Below are positions 7,718 through 16,391 of a stretch of 27,021 nucleotides of DNA, piece by piece. A program made the translations under genes and the position numbers. Below the pieces are notes generated by a model. That model saw only the letters and a list, made by a program, of their open reading frames with translations. It did no database searches and was not told where the DNA came from. The DNA is from JAFGSZ01 sp964492185. GTDB lineage: Bacteria; Bacteroidota; Bacteroidia; Bacteroidales; UBA10428. The stretch spans positions 1 through 27,021 of the forward strand of contig CAZBJH010000035.1 of NCBI GenBank assembly GCA_964492185.1, given 5' to 3'. The first letter of the stretch is position 1. Each line of letters opens with the position of its first letter.

Positions 7718-10597
7718 ATGAAGTCCAGGTTCATATTGCTGATCGTAATGTTTTTTTGTGTAAGCTCCTCACTGTTTGCCCGGCAAACAATTTGGCTTAA
7801 TGACGATGAAGCAAGTTATCCTGTCAACAAAGATCTTTATTATTTTAAGGATAAATCCGGGGATCTTACCATTCATCAGGTAATATCATTGAGTGAAAAT
7901 GATAGTTTCACGCTAAATGAGGCCGGTATTCCGAATTTTGGCATGACCCGCGGTGTTTACTGGTTTTGTTTTGACCTGAAGAATGATTCTTATGAAACGG
8001 ACTGGTTTCTTGAGATCGATTATTCAACTTTAAATGATGTCAGGCTATATCTGGCAGACAGCACAGGAAAAGTAGTAAAAAAAGAATCTGGCGGACTCGA
8101 TTATAACAGGAATCGATTGAACATAGAACACAGGGTACCTTTATTCCTCCTCGATATGGATCCGGGCGGGGAATATAGGGTCTTTTTCAGAATTCAGACA
8201 GTATCCGCATTGATAGTGCCTCTCAGGATCTATTCAAGCCGGGGATTTTTAAATGCAGACAAAAGCAACAGGGAACTGGTTTTTATTCTCTTTGGTATTG
8301 TATTATTTGCAGCGCTTTTTAATCTGGTGCTTTTTTTCGTAGCTCATGAAACCGGTTATCTGTATCTTTCATTATTTCTGTTTTTCATATCCGGTCAGTT
8401 TATATTTATGTATGGATATGGTTTTGAGTATTTTACATTTAATGATGTGTACTGGAAAACTGCCATCCGATTCATTGCTTTTTCCATTGGGTCCGTTTTT
8501 TTAGTGCTTTTTACAATAACATATCTTGATCTTACTCAATTTGTTTGGTTGAATCGGATCTTTAAGGGTTTGATAATTTACTTTATTATTTATACTATTT
8601 TACCTGTTTTACGTATTATCCCTTTATTAACGATCAATAAAATATCCAGCATAAGCTATTTTACCGGTGTTTTTCTGTTTATCTATGCAGGTATCCATTC
8701 TCTTATAAAAGGTAATAAACAGGCAGTATATTATTTATTATCATTCATGGTTTTCATCATTGCCACGGTTTTATATAACGGTATGACAATGGGCATTTTT
8801 AAAGCCAATATTTTTATTCAGCATACCAGCCTGATAGCTACTGCTTTTTTTTCTATGTTACTGACTGTTGGGGTATCCGAAAAAGTTGCAGTGGTTCGAA
8901 AGGAAAGAGCGCGTGCCGAACAGTTAGAATCAGATAATATTTTACTGGAAGCAGAGATTTTTGAGCGTATTCTTGCAGAAAGAGTATTAAAGGAAAGTGA
9001 AGAACGATTCAAAACTATTTCAGGACTTTCTTTTGAGGCGATCATTCTACATGAAAATGGGGTAGTATCTGAAATTAACAAAGCATTTACTATGATCTTC
9101 GGATACACCAGGGAAGAGGTTATTGGCAAAAATATAATTGAGCTTGCCATTCCGCAAAAACACCGGAACACTATCAGGAAGAATGTGCAGAAGGATTATA
9201 CCCTGCCTTATTCGGTGGAAGCAATTAAAAAAGATGGCAGCATTATCCCTGTTGAGATCGAATCACGAAGTTTTTACTACCAGGGCAAGCAGCTCAGGGT
9301 AGCTTCGGTGCGAGACATAACTAACAGAAACAGGATCGAAGAATCATTATTAGTGGCTCTGCACCTTAACGAGATCATAATCAGTCACACGGAAGAAGAG
9401 ATCATTGAGGAAGGATTGCAGGAAACGGTAAGGATAAGCCAGAGTAAGTATGGCTATTTCTTTATTATCGATGAGGAGGAGAAAGTTGCCCGGCTTGCAG
9501 CACGTACAGGTGAAACCGGTTTTTTTGATGACCAGGTCTGGCAAAACAGGGCTGTATCAATTGGTGAGCTGGATATCTGGGCAGAGGGATATTATTCACG
9601 TCATGCTGTAATTGATAATAATTACAAGTCATATGCAGATATGGAAATATCAAATGGACAATTATATACAGATACCTTTACGGTCAGCCGTTATGTTTCT
9701 ATCCCCGTTATCGAGGATAACAGCATCAAAGCATTACTTGGGGTTGGAAATAAGTTGTCTGAATACACTGCCATTGATGTTGACCAGCTTTCATTACTAG
9801 CTGAAAATATCCTGTCGGTTTCCCGAAGGAAGCACGCTGAGGAATCCTTAAAGTATTCTGAAACAAGGTTAAAAGAATTGAATGCTACCAAAGACAGGTT
9901 TTTCTCTATAATATCACATGACCTTCGTGGTCCTGTCAGCAGTCTTATTGATCTTTCACGACTGATCATTGAACAGTACCCGCGGTTTAATGATAATGAG
10001 AAAATGACCATGATGGAACATATTCTTCAGAATTCGAATAATACTCTTAAATTGCTTGATAATTTACTTATCTGGTCACAAAGCCAGACCGGAAGAATTT
10101 CATATAAACCCCAATCGCTGAAAATAAGTGATCTGGTATCGGAAAGTATAAGCTTATTGAAAGATCAGGCAGAAAAGAAAGAGATAAATATATCGAATCA
10201 GATTACCGGAGATTTATTAGTTAATGCTGACAGGGAAATGATCAAAACGGTTGTCAGAAACCTGATTTCCAATTCCATTAAATTTACCGGGATAAAGGGT
10301 AAAATAGCTATTCGGGGTGAAGAGTCGGGAAACAGTCAGGGATCAGTAGAGTATATTAAAATATGCGTCTGGGATAATGGTACCGGGATCGAAAAAGAAA
10401 AGCTGGGAAAGCTTTTCAGGATAGATCAGGATATATCCACCCGCGGAACGCGTAACGAAACCGGAACAGGACTTGGCCTGATCCTGTGTAAGGAATTTGT
10501 GGAGAAAAACAGGGGGAGAATTTATGTTAAAAGTAAAGCCGGTAAAGGCAGTGAGTTTTGTTTCACGCTGCCTGCCGGAAAACCGCCACTAAAATAA
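7718..10597 (+). CDS. 7TMR-DISM sensor histidine kinase with PAS and GAF domains
   Basis: This is a 959-residue membrane histidine kinase. A signal peptide (1-21) precedes an extracytoplasmic 7TMR-DISMED2-type beta domain (about 25-170). A seven-helix 7TMR-DISM membrane domain (about 185-390), a short coiled coil, a PAS domain (about 430-533, ending in the typical RDITNRNRIEES) and a GAF domain (about 545-695) follow. The HisKA H-box is FSIISHDLRGP with phospho-acceptor His734. The HATPase_c domain (about 834-957) shows the N box (NLISNSIKFT), G1 (DNGTGI) and G2 (GTGLGL). The length is complete and no catalytic residue is missing. There is no receiver domain, and no response regulator gene is present in the window, so its partner is unknown. 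DISMED2 domains are thought to bind carbohydrates or related ligands; that is family knowledge, not shown here. Confidence 0.93.
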   Translation: MKSRFILLIVMFFCVSSSLFARQTIWLNDDEASYPVNKDLYYFKDKSGDLTIHQVISLSENDSFTLNEAGIPNFGMTRGVYWFCFDLKNDSYETDWFLEIDYSTLNDVRLYLADSTGKVVKKESGGLDYNRNRLNIEHRVPLFLLDMDPGGEYRVFFRIQTVSALIVPLRIYSSRGFLNADKSNRELVFILFGIVLFAALFNLVLFFVAHETGYLYLSLFLFFISGQFIFMYGYGFEYFTFNDVYWKTAIRFIAFSIGSVFLVLFTITYLDLTQFVWLNRIFKGLIIYFIIYTILPVLRIIPLLTINKISSISYFTGVFLFIYAGIHSLIKGNKQAVYYLLSFMVFIIATVLYNGMTMGIFKANIFIQHTSLIATAFFSMLLTVGVSEKVAVVRKERARAEQLESDNILLEAEIFERILAERVLKESEERFKTISGLSFEAIILHENGVVSEINKAFTMIFGYTREEVIGKNIIELAIPQKHRNTIRKNVQKDYTLPYSVEAIKKDGSIIPVEIESRSFYYQGKQLRVASVRDITNRNRIEESLLVALHLNEIIISHTEEEIIEEGLQETVRISQSKYGYFFIIDEEEKVARLAARTGETGFFDDQVWQNRAVSIGELDIWAEGYYSRHAVIDNNYKSYADMEISNGQLYTDTFTVSRYVSIPVIEDNSIKALLGVGNKLSEYTAIDVDQLSLLAENILSVSRRKHAEESLKYSETRLKELNATKDRFFSIISHDLRGPVSSLIDLSRLIIEQYPRFNDNEKMTMMEHILQNSNNTLKLLDNLLIWSQSQTGRISYKPQSLKISDLVSESISLLKDQAEKKEINISNQITGDLLVNADREMIKTVVRNLISNSIKFTGIKGKIAIRGEESGNSQGSVEYIKICVWDNGTGIEKEKLGKLFRIDQDISTRGTRNETGTGLGLILCKEFVEKNRGRIYVKSKAGKGSEFCFTLPAGKPPLK

Positions 10598-10627
10598 GGA
10601 TCTGCTTTCTCAGAAGACCCTAATAAG

Positions 10628-10766
10628 TGTTTGTCAATAAACTCATAGTGTTTGTTCAAAATGTTCGAGATCAAGGCACGCAAAAATTTTAAACCGCGGT
10701 ATACTAGGGTATTCGAGGATTTAAAATTTTGGCAGCAACGCGGATATCGGACATTATGGACAGACA
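10628..10766 (+). repeat. MITE-like palindromic repeat, copy 1
   Basis: This is a 139-bp element. The left end is TGTTTGTCAATAAACTC and the right end, read inward, is TGTCTGTCCATAATGTC. The interior is also palindromic (ATTTTAAACCGC...GAGGATTTAAAAT), so the whole element can fold into one long imperfect hairpin. It is flanked by perfect 8-bp direct repeats CTAATAAG at 10620-10627 and 10767-10774, as expected of a target-site duplication. It has no coding capacity. The right-hand repeat contains the TAG stop codon of proS. The copies at 17316-17453 and, inverted, 24212-24349 are homologous. Confidence 0.9.
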
Positions 10767-12242
10767 CTAATAAGCCCTTGCAAAAAGCACCCTCTGCTTT
10801 GAGGGTTTTCCTGTAACCATGCATTTGCCTTCTTCCTGAACGTTGTTCACAGGAATACACCTGATAGTAGCTTTGGTCTCTTCCTTTATTTTGTTTTCGG
10901 TTTCATTTGTGCCGTCCCAGTGTGCATATATAAATCCGCCTTTGTTATCGAGGATGTTTTTAAATTCATTGTAATCATCCACTGTAAAGGTGTTTTCATC
11001 GCGGAAATTTTTGGCTTTCATAAAAACATTCTGTTGTATTTCTTTTAACAGGTACTTAACTCTGTTTAAAACTTCTCCGGCCGGCACCGTTTCTTTGGAT
11101 AAGGTATCCCGGCGTGCCAGTTCGATAGTGTTATTCTCAAGATCTTTCGGTCCTATAGCCAATCTTACCGGTATACCTTTCATTTCATATTCGGCAAATT
11201 TCCATCCGGGTTTATGTGTGTCCCTGTTATCGTACTTAACACTTATATTCTGATACTGGAGTTCTTTTTGCAATCTAACAGCCACTTCGGAAATTGCCGA
11301 AAGCTGGTCGTTATTTTTATATATAGGTACTATAACCACTTGTATCGGGGCAAGGTTCGGGGGAAGGACAAGTCCGTTATCATCGGAGTGAGCCATAATA
11401 AGTGCACCGATCAGTCTGGTAGTTACCCCCCAGGATGTAGCCCACACATGATCGAGCTTACCATCCCGGTCAGTAAATTTAACATCAAATGCTTTAGCAA
11501 AATTCTGACCAAGAAAATGGGAAGTTCCGCATTGCAGGGCTTTGCCATCCTGCATCATGGCTTCTATCGTGAAAGTATCCAGGGCACCTGCAAATCGTTC
11601 ACTTTCGGTTTTGGTGCCGCTTATGACCGGAATGCCAAGGTAGTTTTCGGCAAAATCCGCGTATATGTGGATCATGCGGTGAGTTTCTTCTATTGCCTCT
11701 TTCCGGGTTGCATGCGCGGTATGCCCTTCCTGCCACAGGAATTCGGCTGTGCGCAGGAACAAACGGGTGCGCATTTCCCATCTTACGACATTGGCCCATT
11801 GGTTTACCAGGATAGGAAGGTCGCGGTATGATTGTATCCAGTTTTTATAGGTATTCCATATAATAGTTTCCGATGTCGGCCGGACGATCAGTTCTTCTTC
11901 CAGTTTTGCAGTTTCGTCAACGATCACCCCCTTACCGTTAGGATCATTTTTCAGCCTGTAATGAGTTACTATGGCACATTCTTTGGCAAAGCCTTCTACA
12001 TGACTTGCTTCTTTACTGAAAAAGGATTTTGGGATAAAAAGCGGGAAATAGGCATTTACATGACCCGTATCCTTGAACATTTTATCCAGGATAGCCTGCA
12101 TCTTTTCCCAGATGGTATATCCATAAGGCTTTATAACCATACAACCTCTTACCGGAGAGTTTTCGGCAAGGTCAGCCTTGATCACAATATCATTGTACCA
12201 TTGGGAATAATTTTCCGATCTGCTGGTGATTTCTTTTGACAT
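10767..12242 (-). CDS. proS: Prolyl-tRNA synthetase, archaeal/eukaryotic type
   Basis: ProRS charges tRNA-Pro with proline in the cytoplasm. The 491-residue length and the absence of the large editing insertion place it in the archaeal/eukaryotic (type 3) class. Class II features are visible: RPTSET (121-126) and the motif 2 Arg/Glu in VVRWEMR (R154, E156); a proline-pocket region (TAEFLWQEGHTAHA, 165-178); and motif 3 in SWGVTTRLIGALIMAHSDDNGL (about 270-291). An anticodon-binding domain (about 300-400) and a C-terminal domain ending in the family-typical LFARAY follow. The C-terminal zinc site seems degenerate, since only two Cys remain (IRCIP, KCMVTG). The stop TAG is formed by the target duplication of repeat copy 1. 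It is divergent from the lipoprotein gene, with 110 bp between the two start codons. Confidence 0.96.
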   Translation of the reverse strand: MSKEITSRSENYSQWYNDIVIKADLAENSPVRGCMVIKPYGYTIWEKMQAILDKMFKDTGHVNAYFPLFIPKSFFSKEASHVEGFAKECAIVTHYRLKNDPNGKGVIVDETAKLEEELIVRPTSETIIWNTYKNWIQSYRDLPILVNQWANVVRWEMRTRLFLRTAEFLWQEGHTAHATRKEAIEETHRMIHIYADFAENYLGIPVISGTKTESERFAGALDTFTIEAMMQDGKALQCGTSHFLGQNFAKAFDVKFTDRDGKLDHVWATSWGVTTRLIGALIMAHSDDNGLVLPPNLAPIQVVIVPIYKNNDQLSAISEVAVRLQKELQYQNISVKYDNRDTHKPGWKFAEYEMKGIPVRLAIGPKDLENNTIELARRDTLSKETVPAGEVLNRVKYLLKEIQQNVFMKAKNFRDENTFTVDDYNEFKNILDNKGGFIYAHWDGTNETENKIKEETKATIRCIPVNNVQEEGKCMVTGKPSKQRVLFARAY

Positions 12243-12340
12243 AATCTGTTTTTGGTATAGTATTTGATATTTTGTTATTTGAAATGAAAATGGTGCAAAA
12301 TAAAGAAATAAAATTATATATTCACAGGATAAAACAGATT

Positions 12341-12347
12341 AGGAGGT
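12341..12347 (+). promoter_or_regulatory. Strong Shine-Dalgarno sequence of the lipoprotein gene
   Basis: AGGAGGT lies 5 nt before the ATG at 12353. Such clear Shine-Dalgarno sites are unusual in Bacteroidota. It selects this ATG, with its lipoprotein signal, over the upstream in-frame ATG at 12272. Confidence 0.8.
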
Positions 12348-12352
12348 CAGCC

Positions 12353-14118
12353 ATGAAAACTTTAGTACCCTCAATATTGATAATCGGAATGGTTATAGCC
12401 TCGTGCTCAGGGACATACAAGACCACTGAGTATGATGATGTGTACTATGATCCGGCAGATGATCCGAAGCTGGCATCACAGACGACTGTAAGTGAGCCTG
12501 TTGCGGGAAATCAACGTGAGATGAGTGACTATGAAAGATACGTAGCTTCACTTGAAGAAGAAGACTATTTAAGTGATTCTTCCCAAGTGACTGAGGAATC
12601 ATTAGCTTATTCAGATGATCAGGATTATGTTGGTGAGGAATATTATGTTGAAGACCAGCAGAGCCAGCAGAACCAAAAGCGGAATTCCGTGAATGAGTAT
12701 TATTATGATGATTATTCTACAAGGATCTACAGGTTTCACAGGCCGTTTTATAGTGCAAGGTACTATGATGTAATATATGATCCCTTTATCTATGATTATT
12801 ATCCGGCATGGAGTGTTGGATTTTCCTGGGGTTATCCTTACAGCAGTTTCCGGTTTGCATACGGATACCCATACTATTATGATTATTATTCCCCCTGGTA
12901 CAGATCTTCTTATTGGGGCTGGCATTCTCCATGGTACGGACACAGTTCATACTGGAATGGGTATCGTCATGGATACTGGGATGGTTATTACGGTAGTTAT
13001 TACCATCCTTATTCAAGCTACGGATATTATAATGATAGTTATTACAGGAGCCGGAATGTTCATTATGGACCCAGACGTTCAGTGGCAAGCAATACCTATC
13101 GCAGATCAGGAGGTAATGCTGTAACACGTTCGGTTAGCGGAGCTGACGGAAGACGTACATCAAGTTCCGTGGCACGCGGTTCTGCAGGTACAGGAACGGA
13201 TGTACGCCGGCAGTCCGGCGCATCTGCTACCAGTACCAGTGCTGCACGACGTACATCGGATGGTGTTGCATCAAGCCGCGCTGCAACGACAACGAAAAGT
13301 ACTGGCAATACGGATAATCGCAGGCAATCCACTGCTGCTGCCCAATCAAGATCGAAAACAAGTGAGGTTACGACCACGAGGGTACAGCCGAACACGGCAA
13401 ACAGAAGGACAAGTACTTCCACATCAAGGAATTACACTCCCACATATACCAGGCCTTCAGCGGCTTCGAAACCTGAATATAACCGATCGTCAAGCAGGTA
13501 TTCAAACCGCTCGTCAGCCACACAGAGAAGCTCAGCTGCACAGGGCAGCAATACAAGCAGATCATCCGGAAAAACCAGATCTGCTTCATCTGCTACCCAG
13601 GGCAGATCTTCAAATTATTCACGTCCTGCCAGTTCAGGTTCAAGAAGTTCATCATCTTATTCGCGGCCAAGCAGTTCGGGTTCAAGAAGTTCATCAAGCT
13701 ATTCGGCACCTAGCAGAAGTTCGGGCTCATCATCGCGCAGTTATTCGGCACCGAGCAGAAGTTCGGGCTCATCATCGCGCAGTTATTCGGCACCGAGTAG
13801 AAGTTCGGNNNNNNNNNNNNNNNNNNNNNNNNNNNNNNNNNNNNNNNNNNNNNNNNNNNNNNNNNNNNNNNNNNNNNNNNNNNNNNNNNNNNNNNNNNNN
13901 NNNNNNNNAGCAGAAGTTCGGGCTCATCATCGCGCAGTTATTCGGCACCGAGTAGAAGTTCGGGCTCATCATCACGGAGTTATTCGGCACCGAGCAGAAG
14001 CTCAGGCAGTTCATCCGGAAGGTCATATAGCAGTGGGAGTTCGTCACGTTCATCTAGTTCAGGGTCGAGTTCAAGATCAAGTTCTGGTTCAAGTTCCAGG
14101 TCAGGTGGCAGAAGGTAG
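12353..14118 (+). CDS. Tyr/Trp-rich then Ser/Arg-rich lipoprotein (interrupted by assembly gap)
   Basis: The start at 12353 gives a lipoprotein signal MKTLVPSILIIGMVIASC with acylated Cys18 (lipobox IASC). After an acidic segment, residues of about 120-240 are extremely rich in Tyr, Trp and Gly. The second half is a basic Ser/Arg/Thr low-complexity tail with tandem 14-residue units (SYSAPSRSSGSSSR, 42 bp each) at about 13700-14000. The 100-N gap (13809-13908) lies inside this array. The same frame resumes after the gap and ends at TAG 14116-14118. With exactly 100 bases the frame would break, but it is kept if the true gap is 29 + 42n bases. It is probably an outer-membrane or surface-anchored structural protein (inference). 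Function unknown. A FadL-like gene follows by 59 bp and may be co-transcribed. Confidence 0.8.
13700..14000 (+). repeat. 42-bp coding tandem repeat, partly missing in gap
   Basis: Units of 42 bp encoding SYSAPSRSSGSSSR repeat nearly perfectly on both sides of the N run; the last units diverge (TCACGG for TCGCGC, then AGCTCAGGCAGT). The copy number is unknown because the assembly broke inside the array. Confidence 0.9.
13809..13908. other. Assembly gap (100 N)
   Basis: Exactly 100 Ns is a conventional unknown-length scaffold gap. It falls in the 42-bp repeat, which explains the assembly break. Confidence 0.99.
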
Positions 14119-14177
14119 TCCGTGTTAGCGAAGAATTATCAAAAACTGTTTTATTAATCACATAAATTAGAATGGTC

Positions 14178-15665
14178 ATGAAAAAACTATATCTGACAGG
14201 AATGTTGTTTTTCCTGATAAGCGGTTTGAATGCACAGGATTTAGTCGATGCATTAAGATACAGCCAGCAGTTTAACGGGGGTACAGCCAGATCAGTTAGC
14301 CTTGGAGGCGCTTTTGGGGCATTTGGCGGTGATTTTGGCACCCTGAGTTCGAATCCTGCAGGTCTTGGAGTCTATCGTATGTCTGAAATCACAATAACGC
14401 CGACACTCTTTAAAGGTGATGTCAGTTCACGTTATTTCGGTTCTCTTGCAGAAGATTATAAATACAATTTTAATCTGAACAATCTAGGGGTTGTTCTTAA
14501 TTATACCAGGAACAAAAAAGAAGGTTTCATCGGAGGTAGCTTTGCATTCGGGTATAACAGAACGAATAATTTTAATAATTATACCATTATAGACGGAAGA
14601 AATCATAATAATTCCATAGCAGATTATTTTTTGTATTATTCCTATGATGACAATGGCGATCCGATTCATCCGGATTACCTGGATGAATTTTATGAACGCC
14701 TGGCGTTTGATGCTTATATTATTGATACTTTTCCTGATGGTACAGGAGATTATTTTACTGAAGTACCATATCCTCCTGATAATCCGATTGATCAGCGAAA
14801 AACGATTGAAACAGGCGGAAGTATGGGAGAATGGGTGATATCGGCTGCAGGTAACTATGCCCATAAAGTTTATTTTGGAGCTACCTTCGGCATACAGAGC
14901 CTTCGTTACAGTGAATATTCCAATCATGAAGAATTTAATAATACCGATCCTGCAACAGGTTTTGATTGGTTGGATTTTCATCAGACACTTGATACCCGTG
15001 GCACCGGTTATAATTTTAAATTTGGGTTTATCTTCAAGCCAATACAAATAATTCGGATAGGCGCTGCTTTTCACTCACCAACCGCGTATTATATTGAAGA
15101 AGAATACTATTCTACCATGGAGTCAAATTATAGGGACAGAACAGTTTACCCGACCGATATATATGGTAACAGGCTTGATGCAGGTACATTTGATTATAAA
15201 CTGATAACACCATTTAAGTTTGTGGGAAGCGCGGGAGTTACTATTTTTAAGATTGCATTATTGAGCGCGGAATTTGATTATATTGATTATTCAACCATGC
15301 GCTTTCGCGGTCGCGGTACCTCGCAAAATTTTACCGACAGGAATAACGATATCAGGCAAAATTACCAACCGGTTACAAATATCCGCGGTGGGGGTGAAGT
15401 ACGCTTAGGAAATTTTGCCCTTAGGGCAGGTATGGGATATTACGGAAGTCCCTACAAATCCCCTCATATCAATGAGAATGCCGATCGTATCAATTATACG
15501 GGGGGATTTGGGTTCAGGGATAAAAATTTCTTTATTGATCTGGCATATAGTTACCTTGCTCATAGTGAGAATTATATATTGTATCAGTATGGAGAAGAGG
15601 GGCCTAATTCACCACTTGATATTACCCGGCAAAAGTTTATGGCTACTATCGGTATAAGATTTTAG
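14178..15665 (+). CDS. FadL/OmpP1-like outer-membrane transport protein
   Basis: The mature protein is preceded by a Sec signal peptide, MKKLYLTGMLFFLISGLNAQ. The next residues, with GGTARSVSLGGAFGAFGGDFGTLSSNPAGLGVYR, are the typical N-terminal region of the OmpP1/FadL/TodX family of 14-stranded beta barrels, which carry hydrophobic compounds across the outer membrane. Alternating hydrophobic and polar strands run to a C-terminal strand ending in the aromatic residue Phe (MATIGIRF), as expected for BAM-dependent barrel insertion. The total of about 495 residues is usual for the Bacteroidota branch. The substrate cannot be told; database names such as hemin receptor for this branch rest on weak evidence. 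I chose ATG 14178 over 14172 because it opens directly on MKK. A strong terminator follows at 15764. Confidence 0.88.
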   Translation: MKKLYLTGMLFFLISGLNAQDLVDALRYSQQFNGGTARSVSLGGAFGAFGGDFGTLSSNPAGLGVYRMSEITITPTLFKGDVSSRYFGSLAEDYKYNFNLNNLGVVLNYTRNKKEGFIGGSFAFGYNRTNNFNNYTIIDGRNHNNSIADYFLYYSYDDNGDPIHPDYLDEFYERLAFDAYIIDTFPDGTGDYFTEVPYPPDNPIDQRKTIETGGSMGEWVISAAGNYAHKVYFGATFGIQSLRYSEYSNHEEFNNTDPATGFDWLDFHQTLDTRGTGYNFKFGFIFKPIQIIRIGAAFHSPTAYYIEEEYYSTMESNYRDRTVYPTDIYGNRLDAGTFDYKLITPFKFVGSAGVTIFKIALLSAEFDYIDYSTMRFRGRGTSQNFTDRNNDIRQNYQPVTNIRGGGEVRLGNFALRAGMGYYGSPYKSPHINENADRINYTGGFGFRDKNFFIDLAYSYLAHSENYILYQYGEEGPNSPLDITRQKFMATIGIRF

Positions 15666-15763
15666 AAAGGAAAATATTTGTAATAAAAGTTAAAAAACGG
15701 TAAATCAGGCATAATATTTGATTTTTTTATAGCAGGGTTTTAGTTGTTAGGGTTATTGAAAAT

Positions 15764-15791
15764 GCGGTATTATTATAATACCGTTTTTTTT
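15764..15791 (+). terminator. Rho-independent terminator after the FadL-like gene
   Basis: The palindrome CGGTATT-ATTAT-AATACCG is followed by eight Ts. It lies about 100 bp after the FadL-like stop codon and just before the converging WbqC-family gene. Confidence 0.88.
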
Positions 15792-15815
15792 GTACAGAAT
15801 ATTTTTTTTTGCCGA

Positions 15816-16253
15816 TTACCATTTATTATTCATACACTCCTTCAAAATTTTTCTGCTTTCGGGGCCTTTATTGAACAGCAGATCAATAATACTCAGATCG
15901 GGAATGAAGTCAAACCTGTCATGAAAAACCTGATCATAGGGAACAGCCCTGAATTGGCCATCATCTTTGTTTTTGCTTTTTTTTGGATGGATCATATCAC
16001 GTAAATCCATAATTGCATCAGAATCAGAATTTACATAAGATGATGTCAGATGGCAGGGTTTTTCGATCTGAAGAAAACCCAGCATGAGATCAAGCAACTT
16101 TCTGTCAAAATCGAAGAGATATTTTTCTCTGCTTGTATAAAACCCGGCAAGCTCATGTTCATAAAATTCAAAGAATGGTGATGAACGGTATGCTGATATA
16201 ATTGACCTCCAGTGGATATTTTGCCAGGAAGTACTGTAATCAATTTTTATATC
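15816..16253 (-). CDS. WbqC-like family protein, 3' part only
   Basis: The last 145 codons are visible, with no start, because the 5' part lies in the N gap. The readable protein begins DIKIDYSTSWQNIHWRSI and contains SAYRSSPFFEFYEHEL and, near the end, FDFIPDLSIIDLLFNKGPES. These are hallmark segments of the WbqC-like family (about 200-210 residues). WbqC was named from a polysaccharide locus, but the biochemical role is not settled. About 60 N-terminal codons are missing, so the true gap should be well over 100 bases if the gene is intact. In many Bacteroidota genomes a WbqC-like gene lies directly after lepB. Here it has the same strand as the lepB genes but is separated from them by the plus-strand DUF362/ferredoxin pair. 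Confidence 0.87.
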   Translation of the reverse strand, partial: DIKIDYSTSWQNIHWRSIISAYRSSPFFEFYEHELAGFYTSREKYLFDFDRKLLDLMLGFLQIEKPCHLTSSYVNSDSDAIMDLRDMIHPKKSKNKDDGQFRAVPYDQVFHDRFDFIPDLSIIDLLFNKGPESRKILKECMNNKW

Positions 16254-16353
16254 NNNNNNNNNNNNNNNNNNNNNNNNNNNNNNNNNNNNNNNNNNNNNNN
16301 NNNNNNNNNNNNNNNNNNNNNNNNNNNNNNNNNNNNNNNNNNNNNNNNNNNNN
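16254..16353. other. Assembly gap (100 N)
   Basis: This placeholder gap removes the 5' end of the WbqC-like gene and probably its promoter. Confidence 0.99.
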
Positions 16354-16354
16354 T

Positions 16355-16362
16355 TAAATTTG
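16355..16362 (+). promoter_or_regulatory. Putative -7 element for the DUF362 gene
   Basis: TAAATTTG matches TAnnTTTG, 29 bp before the ATG. Any -33 box would be in the N gap. Confidence 0.5.
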
Positions 16363-16391
16363 TTCTAATTGCTAAACAATATTAAGGAAAA

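Noticed and set aside
11214..11831. 205-codon plus-strand frame antisense to proS
   Set aside because: It is fully inside the strongly conserved proS gene on the other strand and has no protein-like features.
13200..13955. 251-codon plus-strand reading frame overlapping the lipoprotein gene
   Set aside because: It is the shifted reading of the 42-bp Ser/Arg repeat and runs through the N gap; the main frame has the lipoprotein signal and the correct stop.
14484..15074. 196-codon minus-strand frame antisense to the FadL-like gene
   Set aside because: Ile-rich shadow of an AT-rich coding sequence; the plus-strand product has a signal peptide and family motifs.
16046..16243. Separate small minus-strand ORF next to the gap
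   Set aside because: Wrong frame; the WbqC-like frame continues openly through this stretch to the gap edge.
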